From a virus: a DNA stretch of 30,560 nucleotides. Within the stretch, counting starts at the first letter, position 1. The number at the start of each line of letters is the position of its first letter. The DNA lies in IMG/VR virus record IMGVR_UViG_3300002053_000066, positions 1 to 30,560 of that record; one strand, written 5' to 3'. A program made the translations under genes and the position numbers. Of the stretch, positions 1 through 6,146 are shown piece by piece. A model generated the notes under the pieces. That model saw only the letters and a list, made by a program, of their open reading frames with translations, ran no database searches and was not told where the DNA came from.

Positions 1-266
1 ATTTCATATAGAAATAAAGATCTATCTAAAGATGAAGCAAATTTATCTAAGCTTTCCTGAGGCACTTCTATTGCTGTCTGTCCATTCAACCATTGATTGA
101 TATGCTTACTTGTTGTCCTACTCCATTTTTTATTTGTTTTAAACCAGGGATTAGTGCGTATCTTTCCTGGATGATAACAAGCTACTGGAGTTTTATAACT
201 AAACAATACTTTAATGTTTCCTAACTCTAATTCTGTCATGTTAGATTTAATTGGATTTAGTTTCAT
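1..266 (-). CDS. Phage protein with 'LFSYxTPVA' motif, C-terminus cut by window edge
   Basis: Leftward gene whose first 88 codons are visible before it runs off position 1. The ATG follows an AGGAGG by about nine bases, and this Shine-Dalgarno lies at the end of the 83-bp repeat copy 1. The visible protein has 'KVLFSYKTPVACYHPGK' near residues 19-35 and 'WSRTTSKHINQWL' near 47-59. I associate this pattern (a 'SYxTPVA' strand followed by 'S.TTskHI') with a widespread small phage protein family of unknown function. I am not sure enough to give a DUF number. No catalytic motif is visible. It is the last gene seen in the leftward group of the left arm. Confidence 0.75.
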   Translation of the reverse strand, partial: MKLNPIKSNMTELELGNIKVLFSYKTPVACYHPGKIRTNPWFKTNKKWSRTTSKHINQWLNGQTAIEVPQESLDKFASSLDRSLFLYE

Positions 267-275
267 TGTCTTAAC

Positions 276-358
276 CCTCCTATTCCTGTTTTCTACGACC
301 GTCAAACATCCAAAATTATTTTATCCATAATCTAACCCTCCATTTGTTTGATTGCTTC
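276..358 (-). repeat. 83-bp perfect direct repeat, copy 1
   Basis: Every base of 276-358 is repeated at 797-879, an offset of 521 bp with no mismatch. Read leftward, the unit holds the last eight codons and stop of an upstream frame (EAIKQMEG, stop), a GGAGGG, an 8-codon ORF and an AGGAGG that serves the next gene. Here it lies between the 129-codon gene and the partial gene at the left edge. In this copy the EAIKQMEG frame does not belong to the preceding gene, which ends earlier at 400, so that part looks like leftover sequence from a duplication. Confidence 0.95.
302..328 (-). CDS. 8-codon mini-ORF (MDKIILDV), copy 1
   Basis: The ATG is preceded by GGAGGG with a 7-base spacer and the ORF stops with TGA after eight codons. 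The same sequence occurs at 823-849 because it lies inside the duplicated unit. The AGGAGG of the next gene follows about 20 bases later. It could be a leader peptide or a coupling ORF. It could equally be the degenerate start of a lost gene, or chance. Translation is not shown by the sequence. Confidence 0.3.
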   Translation of the reverse strand: MDKIILDV

Positions 359-399
359 TTTTTTTGTGGGATTCGTCTGAGCTTCCTTGAAAACCTTGA

Positions 400-789
400 C
401 TATGCAAGTGCACCAAGGTCAACTTTTTTATCTGTTCTCATTATGAAGTAGCCGTCATCGTCTTTAGTCAAAATATCCGGAAACAAAACCAAATGAGACA
501 ATGTTTCTGTTAGGCTATCCGAAGCCTCTGCAACAGCCCTATCTATGGCTTCCTCGTAAGTGTTTCCACTTTTGACCGTCAAAAACTTATATCCTTGATC
601 TTCAATGGAAACGTACCAGGTCGCCCTAATCAAACGAATAGTTGCCCTTGTCCCCTCGTTTTTACATAGAAAATCCTTTAATCTCATATGGTGCGTCATT
701 CCAGTCGTTGCCCCATTGTTTTTTAATATCTTGCGTCGTAAAAAAGCCCCTTTTATGTAGAAAAGTTTAAAATCTGTTTTATTTTTCAT
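400..789 (-). CDS. Hypothetical phage protein, 129 aa
   Basis: I chose the second ATG (789), seven bases after AGGAGG. The earlier in-frame ATG at 795 lies almost on the Shine-Dalgarno and is unlikely to be used. The protein has a basic N-terminus, a 'TWYVSIEDQGYKFLTVKSG' strand-rich stretch, and then 'TYEEAIDRAVAEASDSLTE', an amphipathic helix. This strand-then-helix layout suggests a small alpha/beta protein. No known catalytic motif is visible. It lies between the two copies of the 83-bp repeat, and its ribosome-binding site comes from copy 2. Its base composition looks richer in G+C than the late genes. I do not recognise the family. Confidence 0.75.
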   Translation of the reverse strand: MKNKTDFKLFYIKGAFLRRKILKNNGATTGMTHHMRLKDFLCKNEGTRATIRLIRATWYVSIEDQGYKFLTVKSGNTYEEAIDRAVAEASDSLTETLSHLVLFPDILTKDDDGYFIMRTDKKVDLGALA

Positions 790-796
790 CTCCATT

Positions 797-879
797 CCTC
801 CTATTCCTGTTTTCTACGACCGTCAAACATCCAAAATTATTTTATCCATAATCTAACCCTCCATTTGTTTGATTGCTTC
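797..879 (-). repeat. 83-bp perfect direct repeat, copy 2
   Basis: Identical to 276-358. In this copy the EAIKQMEG codons are the true C-terminus of the 55-aa gene (853-1020), so this is probably the ancestral arrangement. The repeat ends precisely at the AGGAGG that starts the 129-aa gene, so both copies place the same leader in front of a different gene. Confidence 0.95.
823..849 (-). CDS. 8-codon mini-ORF (MDKIILDV), copy 2
   Basis: Same ORF as at 302-328: a GGAGGG Shine-Dalgarno overlapping the stop of the 55-aa gene, a 7-base spacer, ATG, eight codons and TGA. The overlap of stop codon and Shine-Dalgarno would allow translational coupling from the upstream gene. It is too short to judge by codon use. 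Confidence 0.3.
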   Translation of the reverse strand: MDKIILDV

Positions 880-1020
880 CTTTGCTTCTTCCATGCTTCT
901 ATATCCGAGAAACTGGCCGACGGTGGCAACGTTGCCCGTCTCCCAGTTCACCTCTCGGATTGTGAAAGCCCGACCTACACAATTTTTGTTTTCACTTGTA
1001 ATAAAATACTTCCCTTTCAA
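853..1020 (-). CDS. Hypothetical small protein, 55 aa, probable TTG start
   Basis: The frame opens after a TAA and has no ATG until close to its end. The best start is a TTG at 1020 in TTGA, overlapping the stop of a short upstream ORF. The protein has 'KYFITSENKNCVGRAF', 'REVNWETGNVATVGQFLG' and a C-terminal helix 'RSMEEAKEAIKQMEG', the layout of a compact beta-strand plus helix domain. The last eight codons and stop lie in the 83-bp repeat. The regular protein pattern makes it likely to be a gene. The start is the uncertain part. Family not recognised. Confidence 0.55.
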   Translation of the reverse strand: MKGKYFITSENKNCVGRAFTIREVNWETGNVATVGQFLGYRSMEEAKEAIKQMEG

Positions 1021-1100
1021 TATACCACCGTAAACCTTGCTTCTAAAAACCGCATTGTCTTAGATGAAAACCAGTGAAAGGGTTTCACTGGTTTTCCCAT
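1017..1100 (-). CDS. Short ORF, 27 aa, overlapping a long hairpin
   Basis: The ATG follows AAGGAAGG with an 8-base spacer. The ORF ends in a TGA that overlaps the TTG start of the 55-aa gene (TTGA). The first ten codons form a perfect 14-bp stem-loop. It may be a leader whose translation opens the hairpin and passes ribosomes to the next gene. It may also be only the non-coding leader of that gene. Confidence 0.3.
   Translation of the reverse strand: MGKPVKPFHWFSSKTMRFLEARFTVVY
1066..1096. other. Perfect 14-bp stem-loop, 3-nt loop
   Basis: The two arms (1066-1079 and 1083-1096) are exact reverse complements around a GGG/CCC loop. On the leftward transcript the stem begins just after the ATG at 1100. 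There is no U-run on either side, so it does not look like an intrinsic terminator. A role in translation control or RNA processing is possible. Confidence 0.7.
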
Positions 1101-1144
1101 TTGCCTAACCTTCCTTTTCTTATTACGTTGCTATATAACCTCCT

Positions 1145-1348
1145 TCAGATCCGATTTTCTTTTTTTAATTGGCGGATGAAAGCCATTATTCTGTCTGCGG
1201 TTTCTTCACTATCACAAGTGATGGCCTCATCCATTTCCACGTCATACGCTTTCGATCCATCGCTTAAGGTATGAACAATTTTCCGAACTGACCAACCAGG
1301 ATTTCGCAAGCTGATACTTTCAGTTATGACATCAATTACTTTTTTCAT
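1145..1348 (-). CDS. Hypothetical small protein, 67 aa
   Basis: I chose the ATG at 1348 because it follows a strong GAGGAGGCGAGATC leader. The longer in-frame start at 1426 has no ribosome-binding site and would translate the promoter region. The protein has a strand-rich first half ('WSVRKIVHTLSDGSKAYDV'), an acidic middle and a helix 'SEETADRIMAFIRQLKKE' at the end. It resembles the neighbouring 55-aa protein in overall plan (strands, then a helix), but I see no clear sequence match. It is probably the first gene of the leftward group 1348 to 1. Function unknown. Confidence 0.75.
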   Translation of the reverse strand: MKKVIDVITESISLRNPGWSVRKIVHTLSDGSKAYDVEMDEAITCDSEETADRIMAFIRQLKKENRI

Positions 1349-1393
1349 GATCTCGCCTCCTCGTAATAATTTAAAATCAGCTCCCACAAGCAT

Positions 1394-1422
1394 AACATAA
1401 GTATGTGACATTATGATGACAA
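1394..1422 (-). promoter_or_regulatory. Sigma-70-like promoter candidate for the left leftward genes
   Basis: Read leftward, TTGTCA (1422-1417) and TATGTT (1399-1394) are separated by exactly 17 bases. They match five of six and four of six consensus positions. The site lies about 45 bases upstream of the 67-aa gene start and next to the long AT-rich noncoding stretch. Such matches arise by chance in AT-rich DNA. Confidence 0.35.
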
Positions 1423-1776
1423 ACACAAGAAAAATATGTGAATTAATCTAGATGCTACACAATAGCCTTTATTTCATGGTTTTATTAAATTGTTAACTTG
1501 AAAATTAAGATTAACATAAATAAAATTTATTACCTCACAATCAATCATTTTCAAGAGATTATAAATTATTTTGGAGACTTTTATTTCACAACTTGATCTT
1601 AAAATCTTGTCTAATCAATTCATTATCAATCAATTTAGTCTATTTTAGGGTTATAGACAGTTGTGTAAGCAGTGAGAGGGGTTATATATACACACATACA
1701 TATCTCTCTTTAGTTAAATCAAGAGCTGAAACACTAGTTTTGGTTTTTTACAGGGTTTATGATGAAACTACAGCGA

Positions 1777-1785
1777 TTATCCACA
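1777..1785 (+). other. Consensus DnaA box TTATCCACA
   Basis: Exact match to the strict bacterial DnaA-box consensus TTATNCACA, inside the longest noncoding AT-rich stretch. I found no second perfect box nearby, which weakens a DnaA-dependent origin call. Confidence 0.45.
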
Positions 1786-1958
1786 AGACTTTTAGTCTAG
1801 CCTTTATTTGGATTTAACTAGCCATCAATTCAAGATTGTGTAACTTGATGCTAATTTGTCAATTAGAGTTTAATTCTAGGTTAATCCAGTTATATAAATT
1901 ATCTATTTATCTATTCTTAACTACTGGAAAGAAAACCTAGAAAAACCCTGTTATTAAA

Positions 1959-1991
1959 ATTAACTTATATTTTATATACGTTTAAGTTAAT
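1959..1991 (-). terminator. Weak AT-rich hairpin with T-run after the 2006-2322 genes
   Basis: On the leftward strand the 9-bp arms ATTAACTTA and TAAGTTAAT enclose a 15-base loop and are followed by TTTTAATAA. It starts about 15 bases past the stop of the 27-aa gene. The stem has a single G-C pair, so termination strength would be low. Confidence 0.35.
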
Positions 1992-2005
1992 CTTTTTATA
2001 GATTA

Positions 2006-2089
2006 TTATTTTTTCCAAGCTTTAGCTTTATAGTCTGCTTCTTGTCTGGTTGTAGCTGGTTTGATTGCCAATGGTTGTAGTTTATACAT
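2006..2089 (-). CDS. Small basic peptide, 27 aa
   Basis: The ATG at 2089 follows GGAGATTAATC. This Shine-Dalgarno overlaps the last codons of the upstream 76-aa gene, so the two would be translated together. The peptide is basic and ends 'EADYKAKAWKK' before two adjacent TAA stops. The good ribosome-binding site and double stop support a real gene. Function unknown. Confidence 0.5.
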   Translation of the reverse strand: MYKLQPLAIKPATTRQEADYKAKAWKK

Positions 2090-2091
2090 GA

Positions 2092-2322
2092 TTAATCTCC
2101 TGCAATTAATAATTGCCATTTCATAGATAGACTAATTTCTAGAAATAAATCAGTTGGTTGATATTTAAGAAGATAATCTTGAATTTTGTAGTAAAGTTCT
2201 TGGGTCATATAGTCGAGATTAATTTTTATGACAAATTGATGAAAGTAGTTAATTTTTAATGGCTTAGAAGGGTTAGGACCTGGGAGAATGGAGGTTTGGT
2301 CCGGGGGGAGAGAAGGTTCCAT
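2092..2322 (-). CDS. Hypothetical protein, 76 aa
   Basis: First leftward gene of the divergent pair with the late operon. The N-terminal 25 residues are proline-rich ('LPPDQ', 'LPGPNPSKP'). The rest is a helix/strand mix with 'YYKIQDYLLKYQPTDLFLEI'. The ATG at 2322 has only a distant AAGGGGA upstream, so a later start is possible. The C-terminal codons carry the ribosome-binding site for the 27-aa gene. This argues that the frame is translated. Family not recognised. Confidence 0.5.
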   Translation of the reverse strand: MEPSLPPDQTSILPGPNPSKPLKINYFHQFVIKINLDYMTQELYYKIQDYLLKYQPTDLFLEISLSMKWQLLIAGD

Positions 2323-2347
2323 TAAAACTATAAAATCCCCTTAAAGA

Positions 2348-2376
2348 TTCAAATTATAAAGAATTTAACGTATAAA
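2348..2376 (+). promoter_or_regulatory. Promoter candidate for the late operon
   Basis: TTCAAA (2348-2353) and TATAAA (2371-2376) are 17 bases apart and lie about 50 bases upstream of the first rightward gene. The -10 box fits well and the -35 box poorly. The whole gap is AT-rich, so other placements are possible. A phage-specific promoter would look different. Confidence 0.35.
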
Positions 2377-2400
2377 ATTAATCTGAAACTATAAAGAATT
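2351..2400 (+). repeat. Tandem 15-bp near-repeat in the divergent promoter gap
   Basis: AAATTATAAAGAATT (2351-2365) recurs as AAACTATAAAGAATT (2386-2400), 14 of 15 identical and 35 bp apart. A shorter related ACTATAAAA lies near 2330. These sit between the divergent leftward and rightward genes and could be regulator sites or duplicated promoter parts. Confidence 0.5.
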
Positions 2401-2428
2401 ATAAAATTTTGATTTAAAGAAGGTAATA

Positions 2429-2776
2429 ATGTTGCAAGATAAGAAATTAGGTCCTCCAGATCCAAATCGCTGTTCGTATTGTGGACAACTTATAATTCAT
2501 GGAAAACACAATGCGGTTCATATTTACAAACAACCTGAACGAATTATGGGATTAGATGGAGGACTTTTAGGTATTGAAGGAAAGAAAGAATTGAAAGCTG
2601 CTTTTCACGCTGAATGCTATCAAAAATATAAACCAGATTTACCAGGTAGAATTGAATGTCAACATTGTGGGATTCTTAGTATGGCAACTGTGTTGCCTGA
2701 TGGTAGACCTATTAAAGATGTATGTAAATGTTCATGTCACGAAGGGAAGAATTATTGTAGTTTATTAATTTTATAA
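2429..2776 (+). CDS. Cysteine-rich zinc-binding protein, 115 aa
   Basis: First gene of the rightward late operon, with ATG after AGAAGGTAATA. Cysteine and histidine pairs fall in three groups: C15-x2-C18, H60-x2-C63, and C77-x2-C80 with C99/C101/C103/H104. The arrangement implies at least two structural zinc sites (zinc ribbon or treble-clef like). The middle part 'GLDGGLLGIEGKKELKAAFH' carries a glycine-rich turn. No catalytic motif is visible. A DNA- or RNA-binding regulator of late genes is possible from its position, but this is inference. Confidence 0.75.
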   Translation: MLQDKKLGPPDPNRCSYCGQLIIHGKHNAVHIYKQPERIMGLDGGLLGIEGKKELKAAFHAECYQKYKPDLPGRIECQHCGILSMATVLPDGRPIKDVCKCSCHEGKNYCSLLIL

Positions 2777-2779
2777 AAT

Positions 2780-3256
2780 ATGCCAAATAAAAGAAAATTA
2801 TCCGATACACAGATTATAGCAATTAAAGCAGCTTATGATAAATATAAGTTGTCTGGGAATAGTGCGCAAAAGGCTATGGAAGCAGTAGCTCAAGAATGGG
2901 GTGTACATTGGCAGACGATTAGAAAGGTTTTACTTACAAAGAATCAAAATTTAGATCAAAAGCTTTTAAAAGATATAAAAGGGCAGCAGGCCTCGAAAAT
3001 AGACAATATTGTTAATTCTATTTTAGCTGATTTAGATAACAGCGATAAAATATTAAAAGGTCTCTCTCCTGCGCAGGCTGCCTTAGCACTTTGTCAGCTT
3101 ATAGATAAATCTATGAAACTTAAAGGTGAGGATGTTACAAAGGTGGAGATATTTGAAGTTGGTGAAAAGGTTCAAAAGAGACTTGAAGAACTTAAGGCTA
3201 TGAAAATGGCTTTACAGAAGTCTCTTATTATACCTGAAAAGCCGGAGGATAATTAA
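2780..3256 (+). CDS. terS: Terminase small subunit-like protein, 158 aa
   Basis: The N-terminal 60 residues form a helix-turn-helix ('AVAQEWGVHWQTIRKVL' near 36-52). A long helical region follows, and then a C-terminal coiled coil rich in Lys, Glu and Leu. This is the plan of small terminase subunits, which bind the packaging site as a ring and regulate the large subunit. The position, five genes before the large subunit, fits. The call rests on architecture, not on a diagnostic motif. Another DNA-binding protein is possible. The start has no recognisable Shine-Dalgarno; the preceding stop is three bases away, so translation is probably coupled. Confidence 0.55.
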   Translation: MPNKRKLSDTQIIAIKAAYDKYKLSGNSAQKAMEAVAQEWGVHWQTIRKVLLTKNQNLDQKLLKDIKGQQASKIDNIVNSILADLDNSDKILKGLSPAQAALALCQLIDKSMKLKGEDVTKVEIFEVGEKVQKRLEELKAMKMALQKSLIIPEKPEDN

Positions 3257-3294
3257 TTAACCAGAAATTCTGGTAAAAAGAGAGGTGGGAAATC

Positions 3295-3510
3295 ATGAAA
3301 GAATTAGTTCAATTGCAGAAAGATTTACACGATTTAGCTAAAAATATAGTAAGTTTAACTCATCGTGTAGAAGATTTAGAAGATAAAGTTAATAAAGATA
3401 TATCTATAATTCGTAAAGAGGCTAAAGAAGTATTGGAGAAAGCTTCTGCATTAGTAAATCCTTATTCTCCAAATACGATGACATTTGGCAATCCTGGAGG
3501 AACAAAGTAA
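3295..3510 (+). CDS. Small coiled-coil protein, 71 aa
   Basis: ATG after a good GAGAGGTGGGAAATC leader. Residues 3-50 show heptad spacing of Leu, Ile and Val ('LQKDLHDLAKNIVSLTHRVEDLEDKV'-like pattern), predicting a coiled coil. The tail 'NPYSPNTMTFGNPGGTK' is Gly/Pro-rich and probably flexible. Function unknown. It may be a structural or packaging accessory, because it lies between the small terminase and virion genes. Confidence 0.75.
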   Translation: MKELVQLQKDLHDLAKNIVSLTHRVEDLEDKVNKDISIIRKEAKEVLEKASALVNPYSPNTMTFGNPGGTK

Positions 3511-3511
3511 T

Positions 3512-3682
3512 ATGCCATTACCAAGATCTACAAATATTTCAAAATTAATTTCTTTTATTAAAAGGGAACGACCTAATATGTCTCAAAAGCAAGCTATAGC
3601 AATTGCTTATAGTCAGGCTCGTAAAGTTGCTAAAGATCGTAATCATATACCTAGAGAATTAAGGAGAAATAAACGTGACTAA
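3512..3682 (+). CDS. Small basic protein with 'QKQAIAIAYSQAR' motif, 56 aa
   Basis: The ATG at 3512 is preceded by GGAGGAACAAAGTAAT, which ends the upstream gene; the longer upstream start is not needed. The protein is basic and contains 'MSQKQAIAIAYSQARKV', a helix seen in many short phage and bacterial proteins (DUF6496-like, a resemblance by eye). Function of that group is unknown to me. It overlaps the next gene by eight bases. Confidence 0.7.
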   Translation: MPLPRSTNISKLISFIKRERPNMSQKQAIAIAYSQARKVAKDRNHIPRELRRNKRD

Positions 3683-3944
3683 GAAAAAACCTACGCAAGC
3701 TGAATTAGAGAAAATTTTAGAGGACATGGATATTGGGGAATACAAGCATTTACCAGAATATGATATGACTATAAAAAAAGGTAAGAAACCTCAAGTTGGA
3801 TTCGGTATTCCAATTGAAAAGCAACCTAGTAAGTCAAAAGTCATTGTTTCTCCAGAATTAAAGAAACAAAAACCAAAGTATAGAAAATATAGATCTAAAA
3901 TAATTCCCTGGTTTCTTGAGAAACAGAAATGGGAATATAAATAA
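3675..3944 (+). CDS. Hypothetical basic protein, 89 aa, GTG start
   Basis: GTG at 3675 follows AAGGAG with an 8-base spacer; no ATG upstream is available. The protein begins with a short acidic helix ('AELEKILEDMDIGEY') and continues as a Lys/Pro-rich, probably extended chain ('KKQKPKYRKYRSK'), ending in Trp-containing 'PWFLEKQKWEYK'. It looks like a nucleic-acid or protein docking peptide more than an enzyme. Family not recognised. Confidence 0.65.
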   Translation: MTKKKPTQAELEKILEDMDIGEYKHLPEYDMTIKKGKKPQVGFGIPIEKQPSKSKVIVSPELKKQKPKYRKYRSKIIPWFLEKQKWEYK

Positions 3945-3946
3945 TA

Positions 3947-4120
3947 ATGAAATATGATACTTTAACATTGCTAGATAGAATAGATTTAATTGTAAGGGAG
4001 GAATTAAATCGACAGATTACAGAAATTCCTTTTGAAGAATTCTTACAAATATTTATTAAAAATTTAACTGTGCGAATAACTGGACTTATACAAGATGAAG
4101 TTAAATATAGGAGATTTTAA
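3947..4120 (+). CDS. Hypothetical small protein, 57 aa
   Basis: This ORF fills the gap between the 89-aa gene and the next virion gene. It starts at ATG 3947 and ends with TAA, whose last base is the A of the next ATG (TAATG). The protein is helical ('DRIDLIVREELNRQITEI') and ends in a basic stretch. Tight packing on both sides supports it. The Shine-Dalgarno is weak (GGGAATATAAATAATA). Function unknown. Confidence 0.6.
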   Translation: MKYDTLTLLDRIDLIVREELNRQITEIPFEEFLQIFIKNLTVRITGLIQDEVKYRRF

Positions 4121-4428
4121 TGACTATTCATGCAGGTGATAATCCTATAGCTAATGCTAATATTCCAGTAATATACAATCAAACTATATCTATACCTAAT
4201 TTTGAATATTCTTATACCTTACCCATAAATTGTAGAAAATTTCAAATTAAACCTAGACAAATAGATAGAGAAGTTAAATTAGCATTTAATTCAGGAGAGT
4301 CTGGAACTAATTATATTACAATTCCTCCTGGAGGTTATTGGCATGATTTAATTGGATTATCTAATCAAATTATTTATTTTCAGACTGAAACAGAAAATAC
4401 TGTAGTTGAAATTGAGGCTTGGAGTTAA
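4120..4428 (+). CDS. Putative virion-associated beta protein, 102 aa
   Basis: The ATG overlaps the previous stop and follows AGGAGATTTTA. The chain is almost entirely strand-like, with 'CRKFQIKPRQIDREVKLAFNSGESGTNYITIPPGGYW' (residues 38-74, described in parts) and a terminal 'TVVEIEAWS'. I associate this 'CRkf..K.R....lklaF.sG.sGt.Y.tippG' pattern with small phage virion proteins of immunoglobulin-like or jelly-roll plan. It is followed three bases later by the LamG-domain protein, so they may form one structure. A capsid or tail decoration role is inference. Confidence 0.6.
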   Translation: MTIHAGDNPIANANIPVIYNQTISIPNFEYSYTLPINCRKFQIKPRQIDREVKLAFNSGESGTNYITIPPGGYWHDLIGLSNQIIYFQTETENTVVEIEAWS

Positions 4429-4430
4429 TT

Positions 4431-6146
4431 ATGCCTTTTGGTGATATAGGATATATTTATAATAGAAAAACTATATGGGATTCTGCTACAGACTTTAATA
4501 AAGGAACATTAGATTCTACAGTAGAAGTTAATGGAGTTGGAGATGCAGCAGTTTTAAGATTGAAGGATAAAACAGATAATAACAATAACATTGATTATGA
4601 AACTGCTGGAGAATATACATTATCTGATGGGGCAAAATTAGAAGTTGCAGATGGAAATGCTCAATTAAAAGCAATTTCAGGTTCAACAAAAGATTGGCCT
4701 TTTACAACGCCTGGAAATTACACTTATGACTCCAATAAAATTACTGTTTCTGGAGATAAAGCTTATCTTAAAGGGGTAACTAGTGTCTATGCTCAGTGGC
4801 ATTTAAATGAATCTTCTGGTACTAATGTACCTGATGTTGGACCGAATGGATATGATGGTACTACTCAAAATATGGATGATTCTAATTGGGTTTCTGCAAA
4901 ATTAAATAATGGGCTTAGTTTTGACGGTTCTACCGAATATGTAAATTGTGGAAATATTGCAAATTTTGAAAGAACATCTTCATTTTCATTAGAGGCGTGG
5001 ATTAAAACAAGTACAACTGCTGGAGATATTTTAACTCATTATAGTGGAGGTAAAGGATTTATTTCATATATTGCAACAGGAGGTAAAATATATTTCACAT
5101 TAAGAAATACTTCTGGTACAAATGAAGCTTCTAGATATAGTTCAGGTTCAGTAACAGATGGAAATTGGCATCATGTAATAATAACTTATGATGGAAGTTC
5201 ATCTAATACAGGAATTAAGATTTACATTGACGGTAATGATTCAACAGATACAGGAAGTGGTATAAATACTTTAACTAATAGTATTCAAGTAACTACTAGT
5301 CTAATTATGGGAGGTAGAACTGGTTCAGCTACTTTTACGGGACAAATTGATGAAGCTTTAATTTACAATAAAGAATTATCTTCTACAGAAGTTACAGCTA
5401 GATGGAATTCAGGCAGTGGGACAGAACAAGAAGGAGTAGATCAAAATAATCCTAATATTTATCCTAATACAGGATTTTCATTTACTACTAATTTAGATTC
5501 TTTTACAGAGACAGCTACTAAGCCAACTGGAACTGGAATTAAATATCATTGTAGTTCAGATGATGGTTCTACTTGGAAATATTGGAATGGTTCAATATGG
5601 ACTACTACAGATAATAGTTATGCTCAAGCGAATGATGCTGCTACAGTAAATACATATATAAATTCCTTAGCATCTAGTGGGACATTTAAATTTCGTGCAT
5701 TATTAAATTCAGATGGAACTACTGATGATTTATATGTGGATACAAAAGATACAAGTCAAATTACTCCTGCAGTTATATTAGAATGGCTTACAACTACAAT
5801 TTCAAATGTAAAACCAAGTAATACGGATATTAGGGTATTGTTTTCAACAGATAGTAGATCCAATTGGCAGACATATACAGGTGGAAGTTGGCAAGCTCCA
5901 ACTTCAGCTACTACTCGAACTGATGCAACTTCAATTACAGATGCTCAAAATAATTTTAATGATTTAGCTTTAGGTTCAGGAACTTTAGATGTGAGAATAT
6001 TTTTATATACTTCTGATAGTTCTGTTCGTCCTCAAGTTTCAAATATTAATGTAACTTCTGACGTTGGATTAGAAACTTCTGGAAATTGGATTAGTAATTC
6101 ATACAATTGTAATTATCGTGATATCTGGAACTTCTATAATTTATAA
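4431..6146 (+). CDS. Large structural protein with LamG/concanavalin-A-like domain; 3' end frameshifted
   Basis: The ATG at 4431 follows GGAG with a 6-base spacer. The protein is 571 residues long. Residues about 118-330 form a LamG/concanavalin-A-like lectin domain: 'YAQWHLNES', 'GLSFDGSTEYVNCG', 'SSFSLEAWIKT', 'DGNWHHVIITYDG', 'IKIYIDG' and 'GQIDEALIYNKELSSTEV' are its typical strands. A beta-rich region of repeated 'SxDGSTWKYWNGSxW' type follows. Such proteins bind sugars or form surface fibres or decorations on virions. The natural reading breaks near 6117: the frame ends soon afterwards at a TAA, while the obvious continuation lies in the +1 frame (6118-6345). Its place between the small and large terminase genes is unusual for a receptor-binding protein. 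Confidence 0.8.
   Translation: MPFGDIGYIYNRKTIWDSATDFNKGTLDSTVEVNGVGDAAVLRLKDKTDNNNNIDYETAGEYTLSDGAKLEVADGNAQLKAISGSTKDWPFTTPGNYTYDSNKITVSGDKAYLKGVTSVYAQWHLNESSGTNVPDVGPNGYDGTTQNMDDSNWVSAKLNNGLSFDGSTEYVNCGNIANFERTSSFSLEAWIKTSTTAGDILTHYSGGKGFISYIATGGKIYFTLRNTSGTNEASRYSSGSVTDGNWHHVIITYDGSSSNTGIKIYIDGNDSTDTGSGINTLTNSIQVTTSLIMGGRTGSATFTGQIDEALIYNKELSSTEVTARWNSGSGTEQEGVDQNNPNIYPNTGFSFTTNLDSFTETATKPTGTGIKYHCSSDDGSTWKYWNGSIWTTTDNSYAQANDAATVNTYINSLASSGTFKFRALLNSDGTTDDLYVDTKDTSQITPAVILEWLTTTISNVKPSNTDIRVLFSTDSRSNWQTYTGGSWQAPTSATTRTDATSITDAQNNFNDLALGSGTLDVRIFLYTSDSSVRPQVSNINVTSDVGLETSGNWISNSYNCNYRDIWNFYNL

Larger units (their letters stand above)
1430..2005. other. AT-rich noncoding region, origin candidate
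   Basis: About 575 bases without a convincing gene, the longest such stretch in the window. It separates the leftward group 1-1348 from the small leftward pair 2006-2322. It contains one consensus DnaA box (1777-1785), many short AT-rich near-repeats (for example 'TCAATCA' variants around 1540-1640), an alternating stretch 'TATATATACACACATACATA' near 1684-1703, and a weak hairpin at 1959-1991. A rightward frame from 1593 to 1817 has no ribosome-binding site and an implausible composition. An origin or control region is a reasonable inference, but no full set of iterons is visible. Confidence 0.4.

Noticed and set aside
865-1274. Two rightward frames (865-1077, 1074-1274)
   Set aside because: They lie antisense to the leftward 55-aa and 67-aa genes, which have better ribosome-binding sites or protein patterns.
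1684-1703. Alternating TA/CA stretch as a CRISPR or iteron array
   Set aside because: A simple-sequence run without regular spacers or repeat units of useful length.
1593-1817. Rightward open frame of 74 codons in the noncoding gap
   Set aside because: No ATG with Shine-Dalgarno at the frame start, no neighbour spacing logic, and a composition unlike other genes.
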